Assembly (NCBI RefSeq): GCF_045617425.1
Contig: NZ_JAZLIO010000015.1
Span: forward strand, 1 to 64,000
Source of the DNA: Carnobacterium_B sp045617425
GTDB taxonomy: Bacteria; Bacillota; Bacilli; Lactobacillales; Carnobacteriaceae
Length of the DNA: 64,000 bases
Reading direction: 5' to 3'
Part shown: positions 33,589-43,141 of the stretch, piece by piece
Layout: every line of letters starts with the position of its first letter
Numbering within the stretch: the first letter of the stretch is position 1
Translations under genes and position numbers: made by a program
Notes under the pieces: generated by a model
Told to the model about the DNA's origin: nothing
Seen by the model: the letters and a program-made list of their open reading frames with translations, nothing else
Database searches by the model: none

Positions 33589-34806
33589 TTAAGTTGCTTT
33601 TCTTTTTCTACTGTAAACATCAAACGCAACTGCTAGTAATAATATTAAACCTTTAATAGCTTGTTGCCAGTCGATTCCAATTCCCATAATAGACATTCCG
33701 TTATTCAAAATCCCCATTATTAATCCACCTATAACTGCACCAAGTATTGTTCCAATACCGCCGGATGCAGATGCTCCTCCTATATATACCGCTGCAATAG
33801 CATCTAATTCAAAACCATTACCAGCATTTGGAGTAGCTGCATTTAAACGAGAAGCTACTAATAAACCAGCTAGTGCAGAGAGAACTCCCATATTAACAAA
33901 GATCCAAAAAGTTAGTTTCTTTGTCTTAACACCTGATAATTCAGCAGCTTTCCGATTTCCTCCTATAGCGTATATCTGTCTTCCAAGAGTTGTTTTGGTT
34001 GTTAAAAAACCATAAATCATAATTAGAACTGCTAAAAGGACTAGTATAACTGGGTATCCTTTGTATGAAGATAGAACCGCAGTTAATCCCATAATCGAAA
34101 CAAACATAATGATTACTTTAGTAATAAACCAGATTGTGGATTCTACTTCAAATAAGTTATCTTTTTTTCTTTTACGTGCTTTCCACATATTCCAAACTGC
34201 AAGTAATGATAACACCAATCCTATCAAGATAGAGGTTAGATGCAGTTCTCCCCCACCAAGAAAATCGGGAATATAGCCCGAGCTCAATTTAGTGAAAAAA
34301 GTTGGAAAAGGTGCAAGAGTTGTACCGCCAAGAATAACTTGCGTTAATCCTCTAAAAGAAAGCAATCCTGCGAGTGTAACAATAAATGCAGGAATACCGA
34401 TATAGGAGACCCAAAAACCATTCCACGCTCCTATTACTCCACCAAGTAACAAAGAAGCTCCAATAGCTACCATCGGATGCCATTGCCATTGAACCATCAT
34501 GACAGCAGAGGCAGCTCCAACAAAAGCGACTACCGATCCGACTGATAGGTCTACATCTCCTAATAAAATAACTAGTAACATTCCTATAGCTAACACTAAT
34601 ACATGGCTATTTTGCAGTATCAAGTTGGTGATATTTAATGGCTTCCAAAGGATACCATCTGTTAAAATTTGAAATGCAATTAAGATAGCAATTAAAATAA
34701 AAATCATACTGTATTTACTAAGAATATCCAATGCAATGTCTTTAGCTGTTTTTTTCTCTTTATTACTTTCTGGTAATAGTACTTTTTTTCCACTTGTCTC
34801 TTCCAT
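33589..34806 (-). CDS. Sugar ABC transporter permease (XylH/GguB type)
   Basis: A 405-residue permease of the ribose/xylose branch with about ten hydrophobic segments. LGDVDLSVGSVVAF, GNRKAAELSGV and ALAGLLVASRLNAATPNAGNGFELDAIAAVYIGG are typical (the last read in two parts). The length and a charged cytoplasmic loop (KARKRKKDN) fit XylH/GguB rather than RbsC. The ATG abuts the stop codon of the ATPase gene, indicating coupling. Confidence 0.92.
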   Translation of the reverse strand: MEETSGKKVLLPESNKEKKTAKDIALDILSKYSMIFILIAILIAFQILTDGILWKPLNITNLILQNSHVLVLAIGMLLVILLGDVDLSVGSVVAFVGAASAVMMVQWQWHPMVAIGASLLLGGVIGAWNGFWVSYIGIPAFIVTLAGLLSFRGLTQVILGGTTLAPFPTFFTKLSSGYIPDFLGGGELHLTSILIGLVLSLLAVWNMWKARKRKKDNLFEVESTIWFITKVIIMFVSIMGLTAVLSSYKGYPVILVLLAVLIMIYGFLTTKTTLGRQIYAIGGNRKAAELSGVKTKKLTFWIFVNMGVLSALAGLLVASRLNAATPNAGNGFELDAIAAVYIGGASASGGIGTILGAVIGGLIMGILNNGMSIMGIGIDWQQAIKGLILLLAVAFDVYSRKRKAT

Positions 34807-36336
34807 TTAAATCATTGCCTCCTCAGCAGTCATCAGTTTCATTAAATCTTCTTGTGTAGCTCCTTCTTTAGGGATGTCACCTGTAAAGCGGCCTTCATTC
34901 ATTGTATAAATGCGGTCGCACATTCCTAATATCTCAGGTAATTCTGATGAAATAATACAAATCGCTTTTCCAGCTCTGGCCATCTGTTCAATAATAGAAT
35001 AGATTTCAAATTTTGCTCCTACGTCAATTCCACGAGTAGGTTCATCAAGAAAAAGAATATCCGGCTCAGACATCAACCACTTACCTAGGACAACTTTTTG
35101 CTGATTTCCTCCACTTAAACTTCCTACATTTTGATAAATATCTTTCGTTTTTATTCTCATATTATCTCTGTATTTCTCTGCTTCAATAATTTCTTTTTCT
35201 TTATCAATAACGCCTTTATTCGAAATTTTAGACAAACTTGCCAATGTAACATTTTCTTTAATATCTTGTAATAAGTTCAACCCATAGTTTTTTCTATCTT
35301 CCGAAAGATAAGCAATACGATTTCTAATGGCATCGGATACATTATTGATTTTAATTTCCTTATCATCTTTAATAATTTGTCCACTAATATTAGAACCATA
35401 AGATTTACCGAAAACACTCATAGCAAATTCTGTTCTTCCTGCCCCCATCAATCCAGCAATACCGACAATTTCTCCAGATTTAATGTGGAAATCAAGATTA
35501 TTATTCACTTTTCTGGTTCTATCAAGTGGATGATAGACATTCCAATTTTTCACTTCAAATATTTTATTTCCTATTTTAGGCTCTCTATCAGGATATCTAT
35601 TCGTAAGATCTCTACCAACCATACCTTTAATAATTCGATTTTCATCAATTTGTTCATTTGATAACGTTTCAATAGATTTTCCATCCCGGATAATAGTTAC
35701 ATTATCTGCAATAGCTGTTATTTCATTTAATTTATGAGAAATTATAATTGATGTTATCCCTTGCTTCTTAAATTCCTTAATAAGTTCTAAAAGATTTGCA
35801 CTATCATCTTCGTTTAAAGCTGCAGTCGGCTCATCTAGTATTAATAACTGAACATTCTTAGAAAAGGCCTTAGCGATTTCAACTAACTGCTGTTGCCCAA
35901 CTCCCAATTGCGTAACTAAAGCATTAGGTGAAATGGTTAACCCAACTATATTTAATAAATTAGATGCTTTCTTTTCTGTTATATTCCAATCAATAATTCC
36001 CTTTTTTGACTGTTCGTTTCCCAGAAAAATATTTTCTTTCACTGATAAGAATGGAATAAGTGCCAATTCTTGATGAATGATCACAATCCCTTTTTCTTCA
36101 CTATCGGAAATTGATTTAAATTGGCAAATCTCACCTTTATAAACAATATCTCCAGAGTAATCTCCAAAAGGATAAACACCGCTAAGAATTTTCATAAGAG
36201 TAGATTTTCCTGCTCCATTTTCTCCACATAAAGCATGAACTTCCCCTTTTTTTATTTTAAGACTAACGTTGTCTAGGGCTTTAACTCCCGAAAAGTTTTT
36301 AGTGATATTTTTCATTTCCAATATAATATCTGACAT
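34807..36336 (-). CDS. Sugar ABC transporter ATP-binding protein (XylG/GguA type)
   Basis: A 509-residue protein with two fused ABC domains. The first has Walker A GENGAGKST, signature LGVGQQQ and Walker B LLILDEPTAAL; the second has a degenerate Walker A (GLMGAGRTEF), signature LSGGNQQKV and LFLDEPTRGIDVG. This is standard for the monosaccharide CUT2 family. It couples ATP hydrolysis to uptake through the adjacent permease. Confidence 0.94.
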   Translation of the reverse strand: MSDIILEMKNITKNFSGVKALDNVSLKIKKGEVHALCGENGAGKSTLMKILSGVYPFGDYSGDIVYKGEICQFKSISDSEEKGIVIIHQELALIPFLSVKENIFLGNEQSKKGIIDWNITEKKASNLLNIVGLTISPNALVTQLGVGQQQLVEIAKAFSKNVQLLILDEPTAALNEDDSANLLELIKEFKKQGITSIIISHKLNEITAIADNVTIIRDGKSIETLSNEQIDENRIIKGMVGRDLTNRYPDREPKIGNKIFEVKNWNVYHPLDRTRKVNNNLDFHIKSGEIVGIAGLMGAGRTEFAMSVFGKSYGSNISGQIIKDDKEIKINNVSDAIRNRIAYLSEDRKNYGLNLLQDIKENVTLASLSKISNKGVIDKEKEIIEAEKYRDNMRIKTKDIYQNVGSLSGGNQQKVVLGKWLMSEPDILFLDEPTRGIDVGAKFEIYSIIEQMARAGKAICIISSELPEILGMCDRIYTMNEGRFTGDIPKEGATQEDLMKLMTAEEAMI

Positions 36337-36400
36337 ATAATCCCTCCTAAACTTACATAGAGTTTCTCAAATATGAATAACTTAGAGTTTAAATAATCTG

Positions 36401-37489
36401 TTATTCATTAATTTCTGCTTCTGTATAGTAATCACTATCAATTAAAGCCTCTTTATAGTTTTTAATATCGACTGAAACCGGTTCTACCGTAAAAGTTGGA
36501 ACAACTTTTGTCCCATTATCATATGTTTCTGTGTCATTAACTTCTACTTCTTCATCATTTACAATAGCTTCAATCATTTCAATCGTTACAGATGCTAATT
36601 CTCTAGTATCTTTAAAAATTGTTTGACTTTGTTCACCTGCTACCATAGATTTGATTGCTGGTAAATTAGCGTCTTGCCCTGTGATAACAGGTAAAGATAA
36701 GTCATCAGAACCATAACCCACACCTTTTAATGATGAGATGATTCCTAAACTAATAGGATCGTATGGAGATAAAACAGCATCTAAAGTTTTGTCAGTATAG
36801 TTTGCACTCAAAAGGTTATCCATGCGAGACTGTGCAGTTGAACCGTCCCAACGCAACGTTGCAATTTGATTAAACTTAGTTTGTCCACTTGGTACAACTA
36901 ATTGACCATTATCAAGATAAGGTTTAAACACAGACATTACACCATCAAAGTTAATAACAGCATTATTATCATCAGGAGATCCGCCAAATAATTCTACATT
37001 AAAGGGTCCTTCACCATCTTTTAACCCTAGTGCCTCTTCAATATATGATGCACCTAAAACTCCAACTCCAAAGTTATCAAAAGTTGCATAGTAATCTACA
37101 TTTTCACTATTCATCAGTAATCTATCGTACGCAATAACTTCAATTCCTTCATCTTTTGCTTTTTGTAATACGTCTGTTAGTGCTGAACCATCTACGGAAG
37201 CGATTACAAGAACATCCACGCCTTTTGTAATCATATTCTCAATTTGGGAAACTTGATTACCTACAACATCTTCAGCATATTGCAAATCCGTTTTGTATCC
37301 TAATTCTTCTAAATTTGTAACCATATTATTCCCGTCATCGATCCAACGTTCCGCTGATTGTGTCGGCATAGAAATACCGATATACGCTTTTGATTCATCC
37401 GCTTCAGAACTGCCACATGCTGCTAATAGAAAAACTGATAGAAGCCCTACTAAAGTTAAAACCATTTTTTTCATATTCTTTATAGTCAT
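36401..37489 (-). CDS. Sugar-binding lipoprotein (ChvE/XylF type)
   Basis: A 362-residue lipoprotein (lipobox LLAAC, Cys25) of periplasmic-binding-protein class I. YIGISMPTQSAERWIDDG at the mature N-terminus is the ChvE-like multiple-monosaccharide signature; VIASVDGSALTDVLQKAKDEGIEVIAYDRLL (two adjacent motifs) is also typical. First gene of the operon. The promoter has two AraR-like boxes and a cre site, so arabinose or related sugars are the likely ligand; this is inference. Confidence 0.92.
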   Translation of the reverse strand: MTIKNMKKMVLTLVGLLSVFLLAACGSSEADESKAYIGISMPTQSAERWIDDGNNMVTNLEELGYKTDLQYAEDVVGNQVSQIENMITKGVDVLVIASVDGSALTDVLQKAKDEGIEVIAYDRLLMNSENVDYYATFDNFGVGVLGASYIEEALGLKDGEGPFNVELFGGSPDDNNAVINFDGVMSVFKPYLDNGQLVVPSGQTKFNQIATLRWDGSTAQSRMDNLLSANYTDKTLDAVLSPYDPISLGIISSLKGVGYGSDDLSLPVITGQDANLPAIKSMVAGEQSQTIFKDTRELASVTIEMIEAIVNDEEVEVNDTETYDNGTKVVPTFTVEPVSVDIKNYKEALIDSDYYTEAEINE

Positions 37490-37694
37490 TATTATTTCTC
37501 CTCACTATTTTTTATTTTATATTCTATTATTAAAAATTATCACATTATTAAAAATAATACCTTTATAACTGTACTTAATTACTCCACCACCTTTTAAAAT
37601 GTAACTATGGATTTTAAAACATAATGATTAAACAGTATATTAATTTAACAATTGCATCTTATTATGTCATTCTAATTTCTCCTACTTTTTATTT

Positions 37695-37708
37695 TAATAG
37701 CGCTTTCA
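37695..37708. promoter_or_regulatory. cre site at the sugar ABC operon start
   Basis: On the minus strand TGAAAGCGCTATTA matches TGWAANCGNTNWCA at 13 of 14 positions. It lies directly after the -10 box, where CcpA would block transcription. Confidence 0.7.
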
Positions 37709-37715
37709 TAAAAAT

Positions 37716-37744
37716 ATTATAACTTACTTATACGTACATGTAAA
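37716..37744 (-). promoter_or_regulatory. Promoter of the sugar ABC operon
   Basis: On the minus strand TTTACA (37744-37739), 17-bp spacer, TATAAT (37721-37716). The spacer contains the first AraR-like box. Confidence 0.8.
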
Positions 37745-37774
37745 CATTTTTAATGATATTGTACGTATAAATAT
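37727..37774. promoter_or_regulatory. Two AraR-like operator boxes
   Basis: ACTTATACGTACATGT at 37727-37742 and ATTGTACGTATAAAT at 37758-37772 resemble the AraR operator (ATTTGTACGTACAAAT type). Their TACGTA centres are 31 bp apart, close to three helical turns, which fits cooperative binding in phase. One box lies between -35 and -10, the other just upstream of -35. Confidence 0.65.
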
Positions 37775-38133
37775 TTTCGAAACTTCTATGCTCGCTTGTT
37801 AATACATTAAACAGACATTTGCTTAAACTGAAACTATTCACACGAACTATATCCATTAGTCTTTATCTTCTTTTTTCGCACAAATTTCAGCGAATAGATC
37901 TTTTTAGAAAATGCGATTTTAAAATCTTATGGAAAAGTTTAAATATTCAACCATTGATAAAGGAATTTTTTATTCTGTCCCCTGTGTGGCAGAAATACTA
38001 GAAAATCTGTTTCTTTTAAAACCTTAAATTTAAAATTGGTTTTTATCTATTGAGATTCTTATCCTCTTAATTCATAATAGACTCAAAAGATGCTTTTATC
38101 GTTTAAAAAAAACCGTACATAGGAGTGTGTTTA
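37775..38133. other. Intergenic region, no recognisable content
   Basis: About 360 bases upstream of both the ABC operon and the coiled-coil gene. Short open frames exist but lack ribosome binding sites and recognisable sequence. Confidence 0.4.
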
Positions 38134-39015
38134 ATGATAGAAAAATATGAAGCCTTACAAGCAAAATTAAAATCGTTATTAAAAAAAGAGGAAAGTTCAA
38201 AAATAAGATTTGAAGAAAACACTATACGATATGAATCTGCAAAAGCAAACTTTGATAAAGAAAGCGAAGATATCGAAAAATTACAAACTGAATCGTTGTC
38301 TACTTTCTTGAAACGGTTAATTGGAAATTACGAAAAAAGATTAGATAAAGAAATGCAAGAACAAATGACTGCCAAAATGGAATTAGATTTGTCTTTAGCT
38401 TTAATGTTAGAATCTAGAGAAGATTTAGCTAATGTTCAATCAACTATTAACCAGACCACTGCTGAACTCAATCAGTTAAAAGAACTTTTGTACCGACAAG
38501 ATAGTGATTTCCGTGAAAAAATTAGTACTGAAGAACTTAATCGTGCTCAACTTAAACAAGAATTGATTGAACTTGAAGAAGCCTCTGCAGCCGGAGAAAG
38601 AGTCTTGAATGGAATAGATTTTGCCTTAGAAGACTTAGATTCAGCTGATTCTTTTTCAACATGGGATATGTTTACAGACAGTAGTTTTATCGTCGATATG
38701 ATGAAATACAATAAAATTGATAAAGCTGAAGCCAAAATGAATCAACTAGAACAGCTCTTAGGACATTATGCTAAGGAATTAAAAGATGTTTCTTTAGATA
38801 CTTATCTTAGCTATGAAAAATTTAGCGGTATGGGCAAAACGTTCGATATTTTCTTTGATAATATTTTTTCTGATTGGGATACCAAAGATAAAATTGGAAG
38901 AAATATTGAAATGCTTGAAAACCTTGGAACAACTATTAAAGAACTGCAAAATAAACTTGAAGCTAACAAAGAAGAGATTCAAAAAAAAATCGAAGAGTCC
39001 GAAATTTTATATTAA
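38134..39015 (+). CDS. Coiled-coil protein of unknown function
   Basis: A 293-residue soluble, strongly helical protein rich in Glu, Lys, Leu and Ser. Heptad-like stretches cover about 1-60, 75-155 and 255-290, separated by a more globular part with WDMFTDSSFIVDMMKYNKIDKAEAKMNQLEQLL. There is no signal peptide or membrane segment. I do not recognise a family; long coiled coils of this kind often scaffold membrane-stress or toxic-anion-type complexes, but nothing here shows that. TAGGAG lies eight bases before the ATG; it is a single-gene unit with a terminator. Confidence 0.8.
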   Translation: MIEKYEALQAKLKSLLKKEESSKIRFEENTIRYESAKANFDKESEDIEKLQTESLSTFLKRLIGNYEKRLDKEMQEQMTAKMELDLSLALMLESREDLANVQSTINQTTAELNQLKELLYRQDSDFREKISTEELNRAQLKQELIELEEASAAGERVLNGIDFALEDLDSADSFSTWDMFTDSSFIVDMMKYNKIDKAEAKMNQLEQLLGHYAKELKDVSLDTYLSYEKFSGMGKTFDIFFDNIFSDWDTKDKIGRNIEMLENLGTTIKELQNKLEANKEEIQKKIEESEILY

Positions 39016-39042
39016 AAAATTGACAACAACCCAATAAGATTA

Positions 39043-39080
39043 AAAAAAACACGCCATTTATTTTTAATGTCGTGTTTTTA
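39043..39080. terminator. Terminator after the coiled-coil gene
   Basis: AAAACACGCCATT pairs with AATGTCGTGTTTT, with A and T runs on both sides. Confidence 0.85.
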
Positions 39081-39108
39081 GTATGTATATTTTTTGTTTG
39101 ATTAGGAT

Positions 39109-39327
39109 TTATTTTTCCATCTTTGCAACTTTAAATACAATATATATGCCCAAATAAGCAGCTATAAGCTCGCCTAGGAATATAAAAAAGTAAATAAATA
39201 TTGCTCCTCTCATTTCATCAGGATTAGGTATTAAATTTCCAAACAAAAAACTAACAATAGTATTAATAACGTACAAAAATACAATCATCAAACTACATTT
39301 AGTAACTGAAATAACTACTGATTTCAT
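39109..39327 (-). CDS. Small two-segment membrane protein, unknown
   Basis: A 72-residue protein with hydrophobic segments at about 10-30 and 42-66, joined by a polar loop (NLIPNPDEMRG). AAGGAGACAGTTTTT precedes the ATG. I do not recognise a family. Confidence 0.6.
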   Translation of the reverse strand: MKSVVISVTKCSLMIVFLYVINTIVSFLFGNLIPNPDEMRGAIFIYFFIFLGELIAAYLGIYIVFKVAKMEK

Positions 39328-39543
39328 AAAAACTGTCTCCTTAATTTATGTTTTCGATAGATATAGCATCACATTACATAACTCCATATTTAGGATTTTT
39401 AATACTTATTTATAACATATGATGTATCTATAAGTAAACAATGACTTACACTTAGTTGCTCTGCCTTCAGTATTCATAAAGCGAGTTAGTTTACCTTAAA
39501 TATAGAAAGCGTTATCCTTAAACCAACTAAAGGAGGACTTTAT

Positions 39544-40374
39544 ATGAAAAAAAAGATGATTCCCAAATTTTTAATAATGGGATTATGTGGAATAGTATTG
39601 ATAGGATGTTCCAACAATAGTGATCCAACTGAAACGTCATCATCTACTATGGAATCAGAAGATGTAGAAAGTACGGACACTACTAGCAGCGAAGGCAGTT
39701 CAGCCATTTCCGAAACAAGTAGTGAAGAAACAGCTAGCTCTTCTACTAATCAAGAAAGTCAAGAAACGCCTTCAAACGAACCTATAGATGTATCTTCTGA
39801 ACTTGAAATGATTCCAGAGCTTGTCTTATTACCAACAACTTTTCCAACCACTGAACCCTCTTCGGTTACAGCCGATATAATAACAAATGAAGGGGATAAC
39901 TATACCGTTAGTTATATAGATGTCCAAGGAGAATTAGCTGAGGTAACCGGAACGATTTATGAAAATCCGGCTTCAGCAAGTGAAGAGTTGGGTACTTTCT
40001 TAAATGGAAAATCAGTAGAACCCCGCGAGGAAGGCAGCTCCAATTTAGGCTATGGGATTACCGGGTATGGAGAAGGCGCTGCCGGGACTCAGCAATTTAG
40101 TTGGCACGAAGGAAACTGGTTGTTTTCTATCCGTTCTGTCAGCGAAGATCAAATGGAGAATTCTGGAATAGCAACAAAAATAGTAGCTTATTTAGAAGAC
40201 CATTATCTTCCAGCTCCTAAGGATCAAGGTATCGTTTACATACAATACCCGCAAGGTGGAGAAGAAGTTAACGTAGATATTCGTTGGCAAAAGAATAACA
40301 TCATCTACCAACTGAAAACTACTAGAGTCCCATTAGATGCTTTAGAAATGGTGGTTTCGATGAATCAATCATAA
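39544..40374 (+). CDS. Lipoprotein with Ser/Thr-rich linker, unknown
   Basis: A 276-residue lipoprotein (lipobox LIGC, Cys22). Residues about 25-80 are an acidic, Ser/Thr/Glu-rich linker typical of surface lipoproteins reaching through the wall. The globular part (about 90-276) contains YTVSYIDVQGELAEVTG and GYGEGAAGTQQFSWHEGNWLF. No family was recognised. AAAGGAGGACTTTAT precedes the ATG; single gene with a terminator. Confidence 0.8.
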   Translation: MKKKMIPKFLIMGLCGIVLIGCSNNSDPTETSSSTMESEDVESTDTTSSEGSSAISETSSEETASSSTNQESQETPSNEPIDVSSELEMIPELVLLPTTFPTTEPSSVTADIITNEGDNYTVSYIDVQGELAEVTGTIYENPASASEELGTFLNGKSVEPREEGSSNLGYGITGYGEGAAGTQQFSWHEGNWLFSIRSVSEDQMENSGIATKIVAYLEDHYLPAPKDQGIVYIQYPQGGEEVNVDIRWQKNNIIYQLKTTRVPLDALEMVVSMNQS

Positions 40375-40431
40375 GTTCAAACCATTATTTTTACCAAACA
40401 AAGAATCATTCACAGTAGGATAATAAACAAA

Positions 40432-40462
40432 AAAAGAATTGCCACCAAGAGGCAATTCTTTT
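40432..40462. terminator. Bidirectional terminator
   Basis: AAAAGAATTGCC pairs with GGCAATTCTTTT around ACCAAGA, between the convergent lipoprotein and SDR genes. Confidence 0.9.
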
Positions 40463-40469
40463 TTCAATC

Positions 40470-41354
40470 TTAAAGTTTATCTTTTATCTTATTTACAATC
40501 CCTTTTGTTGGTGTTGTAGCCGGTTCAATATCTATTGATTTTTGGACCATTTCATGTCTTTCTCCTAGATTTTCATCGGTCTTTTTATCCCATAGTTCTT
40601 TTTGTCTCTTTTGAACCATAGATCCCATTGCTTTAGGAATAACATTTCGATAGTCATTTGTTTCTCCAGTTAGTACTTTAATGGATTCTTTGATAACTTC
40701 TTCGGGATCAAATTGTTCATAAGGAAATGCTAATTGCTCATAATCAAATAGACGCTCTTCTGGATCATCTCTCCAAGTTCTCCATGCTTCGAATTCTCGA
40801 TCATTGAATCCCGTCAAGAATGGTCCCGGATTGATAGTTGCCACTTGCACATTAAATTCTTGAAGTTCTTTACTTAATGATTCCGCAAAGGCTTCTAATG
40901 TGAATTTTGATCCGCCATAAGGGCCTGATATTGGGTCTGCCATTAATCCTGAAACAGAAGACATAAAAACAATTTTTCCTCGTTGTTTCTTTGCCATTGT
41001 CTTAGCTATTTTTTGAGTCAATAACATTGGTCCAAATACATTTACTTCAAATTGACGGCGCAATTGTTCTTCTGGTATATCTACCAGTGATCCACCTTCT
41101 GAAATTCCAGCGTTATTTAAAAGGACATCAACATCCCAAGTCCACGCTCTTTCTCTATCTGCTGGATTGGTTACATCCAATTTCTCAACTTGTATCTCAA
41201 CTTTCTTTTCTTCTGCTTCATTTAACAATGCGGATACTTCAGACATTGTTTCGACTCCGGCAATAACTTTTTTTCCTTGTTCCGCCAAACCCAAAGCAAT
41301 ACCTTTTCCAAATCCTGTTCCTGCACCTGTAATCAAATACGTTTCTTGGACCAT
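40470..41354 (-). CDS. Short-chain dehydrogenase/reductase
   Basis: A 294-residue oxidoreductase of the SDR superfamily. Cofactor motif TGAGTGFGKGIA near the N-terminus, NNAGISEGG, catalytic Ser in MSSVSG and the YxxxK motif YGGSKF are intact. The C-terminus is extended by about 50 charged residues compared with classical SDRs. The substrate is unknown. AGGAGGAATAGTAT precedes the ATG. Confidence 0.9.
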   Translation of the reverse strand: MVQETYLITGAGTGFGKGIALGLAEQGKKVIAGVETMSEVSALLNEAEEKKVEIQVEKLDVTNPADRERAWTWDVDVLLNNAGISEGGSLVDIPEEQLRRQFEVNVFGPMLLTQKIAKTMAKKQRGKIVFMSSVSGLMADPISGPYGGSKFTLEAFAESLSKELQEFNVQVATINPGPFLTGFNDREFEAWRTWRDDPEERLFDYEQLAFPYEQFDPEEVIKESIKVLTGETNDYRNVIPKAMGSMVQKRQKELWDKKTDENLGERHEMVQKSIDIEPATTPTKGIVNKIKDKL

Positions 41355-41467
41355 ATACTATTCCTCCTAAAAGTTTAATAGATTGGTTAACTTATTAAGA
41401 AGTATAACGGTATAGGGAAACCGTTTTCCAGTAATACGCATTCTTCCTTAAAACTTATATTAAAAAA

Positions 41468-42082
41468 CTAAAGAACAGAATACAATTGCTGAAAGTGATT
41501 AATTGTGTAATCAGCATATTCATTTTTTCTTTTTTTCTCGTTAAAATAACAAGCACTGATTCCAGCATTTTTTGCAGCTAACAAATCTATTTCTCGATCT
41601 CCAATCATTAATGCCTCGTCAAGATGAATAGCGTGTTCCTTTATCAGAAAGTTTAATGCGTTAGGGTTTGGTTTTCTTTCAAATCCTTGATCAAACGTAA
41701 TAAAATCAGAAAAATAATCATATAATCCATATTTTTTTAACAATACTAATGCAGATTTTCCTCTATGAGTGTACAAATAATTTTTCCTATTCGTTGAATA
41801 GATATATTTACAGATATCTTCAATATCCTCAAACGGTTTAGCTAATTCAATTCCTTTAGTTTTCCGTAGCATTTTAAATCTCTCAATAATATCCCTGCTT
41901 ATTGCATACTTTTTCTCATAATATACTAAAGCAAATGACATAGATACTTGCATGTGTTGTATGATTTCATCTAATGGCTCTTCTATTCCCTCTTTTTCCA
42001 GTAAATCTTTAAAAATTTTTGCCATCACTGGATACGTATCAAAAAGAGTTCCGTCAAAATCCCAAATTATGTGTTTAAACAT
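41468..42082 (-). CDS. HAD-superfamily hydrolase (phosphoglycolate phosphatase-like)
   Basis: A 204-residue phosphatase. Motif I is DFDGTLFDT (residues 8-16), motif II the Thr/Ser near YTHRGKSA, and motif III/IV RKPNPNALNFL followed by MIGDREIDLLAAKNAG. It matches the Gph/YqaB-like group. GGAGGAAAATTAAAG precedes the ATG. Physiological substrate unknown. Confidence 0.9.
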   Translation of the reverse strand: MFKHIIWDFDGTLFDTYPVMAKIFKDLLEKEGIEEPLDEIIQHMQVSMSFALVYYEKKYAISRDIIERFKMLRKTKGIELAKPFEDIEDICKYIYSTNRKNYLYTHRGKSALVLLKKYGLYDYFSDFITFDQGFERKPNPNALNFLIKEHAIHLDEALMIGDREIDLLAAKNAGISACYFNEKKRKNEYADYTINHFQQLYSVL

Positions 42083-42194
42083 CTTTAATTTTCCTCCAAT
42101 AAATAATTTTTCTTAAAAATATTAATAAGAATATTTATAATTATAATCGTTATGATAAAATAATATTATTATTCTTTATGAAAAGAGGACAATT

Positions 42195-42629
42195 ATGATT
42201 CGAGTTCGAGATATGCAACTAACTGATACTGAAGCAATCAACTTAATGAATGCGGAGTCTCTAGGGTATGACATTTCCATAGAAATGACTAAAAAGCAGA
42301 TGAAAAATTTACTCCTTAACCCTAACCATCATATTTTTTACATTGCTGAAGAGGAAGAATTAGTTGTGGGATATGTGCATGCAGAATTGTATGAAACGCT
42401 CTATTCAGAACCTATGCTAAACGTATTGGCTTTGGCAGTTAATCAAACTTATCAGAAAAAAGGTATTGGAAAACAATTAATGCAAAAAATCGAACAAGCA
42501 GCTAGTGAACGTGATTTAGTTGGTGTACGCTTAAATTCTGGAGAAACTAGAACCGGAGCTCATAAGTTTTACGAGTCTATTGGCTATATTAGTGATAAAA
42601 ATCAAAAAAGATTCCTGAAGATTATCTAG
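42195..42629 (+). CDS. GNAT family N-acetyltransferase
   Basis: A 144-residue acetyltransferase. The acetyl-CoA loop is QKKGIGKQLMQKIEQAA (Q/RxxGxG/A form) near residue 92, after LNVLALAVN. GAHKFYESIGY at the C-terminus is typical of GNATs. Substrate unknown. Divergent from the HAD hydrolase gene. Confidence 0.92.
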   Translation: MIRVRDMQLTDTEAINLMNAESLGYDISIEMTKKQMKNLLLNPNHHIFYIAEEEELVVGYVHAELYETLYSEPMLNVLALAVNQTYQKKGIGKQLMQKIEQAASERDLVGVRLNSGETRTGAHKFYESIGYISDKNQKRFLKII

Positions 42630-42644
42630 CAGCGTCTATTTGAA

Positions 42645-43103
42645 CTAACGATAAAAACCCAATTCTCCAGAAAAATAGTCTTTTATGGCGTCTTTGTGCT
42701 GTTGGTTGGCTATTTCTGGTAGATTAGTTTTAGAAAAAAATTCTAAATCTAACGTTTCACTATTCTCAATAGAAAGATTGCCTTCAACTAGTTTAAAAAT
42801 AAACATTGTTGTAATGGTTTGAGCTTTATCTCCGTTAGGATATGAATCAAAGTAATTGGAATAAATACCTAGCAACGATACAACTTTTACATGCAAACCT
42901 GTTTCTTCTAGCACTTCTCTGACTGCAGCCTGTTCAACTGTCTCGCCCTTTTCAACAGCACCACCAGGTAAGCTCCACAATTTTTTATCGCTTCTTAATT
43001 GTAGCAAAATTTCTTTTTTTTGATTTGTTATGATTCCACCTGAAAAATTTAAGATAATCTCTTGATTGCCAGTATAACTTCTAATCCAAGATATATAATC
43101 CAC
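42645..43103 (-). CDS. NUDIX hydrolase
   Basis: A 152-residue pyrophosphohydrolase. The Nudix box GGAVEKGETVEQAAVREVLEE (shown from the first Gly) continues to TGLHV and is complete. The start is GTG, six bases after GAGGAGG. Substrates of such proteins are usually nucleoside diphosphate derivatives; not predictable here. It may share a transcript with the histidine phosphatase gene upstream (38 bases). Confidence 0.9.
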   Translation of the reverse strand: MDYISWIRSYTGNQEIILNFSGGIITNQKKEILLQLRSDKKLWSLPGGAVEKGETVEQAAVREVLEETGLHVKVVSLLGIYSNYFDSYPNGDKAQTITTMFIFKLVEGNLSIENSETLDLEFFSKTNLPEIANQQHKDAIKDYFSGELGFYR

Positions 43104-43141
43104 TCAGCACCTCCTCAATACTACTTTTTATGAGTACAAAT

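Noticed and set aside
37819..38001. 60-codon open frame on the plus strand
   Set aside because: No ribosome binding site, composition like the AT-rich background and no family resemblance.
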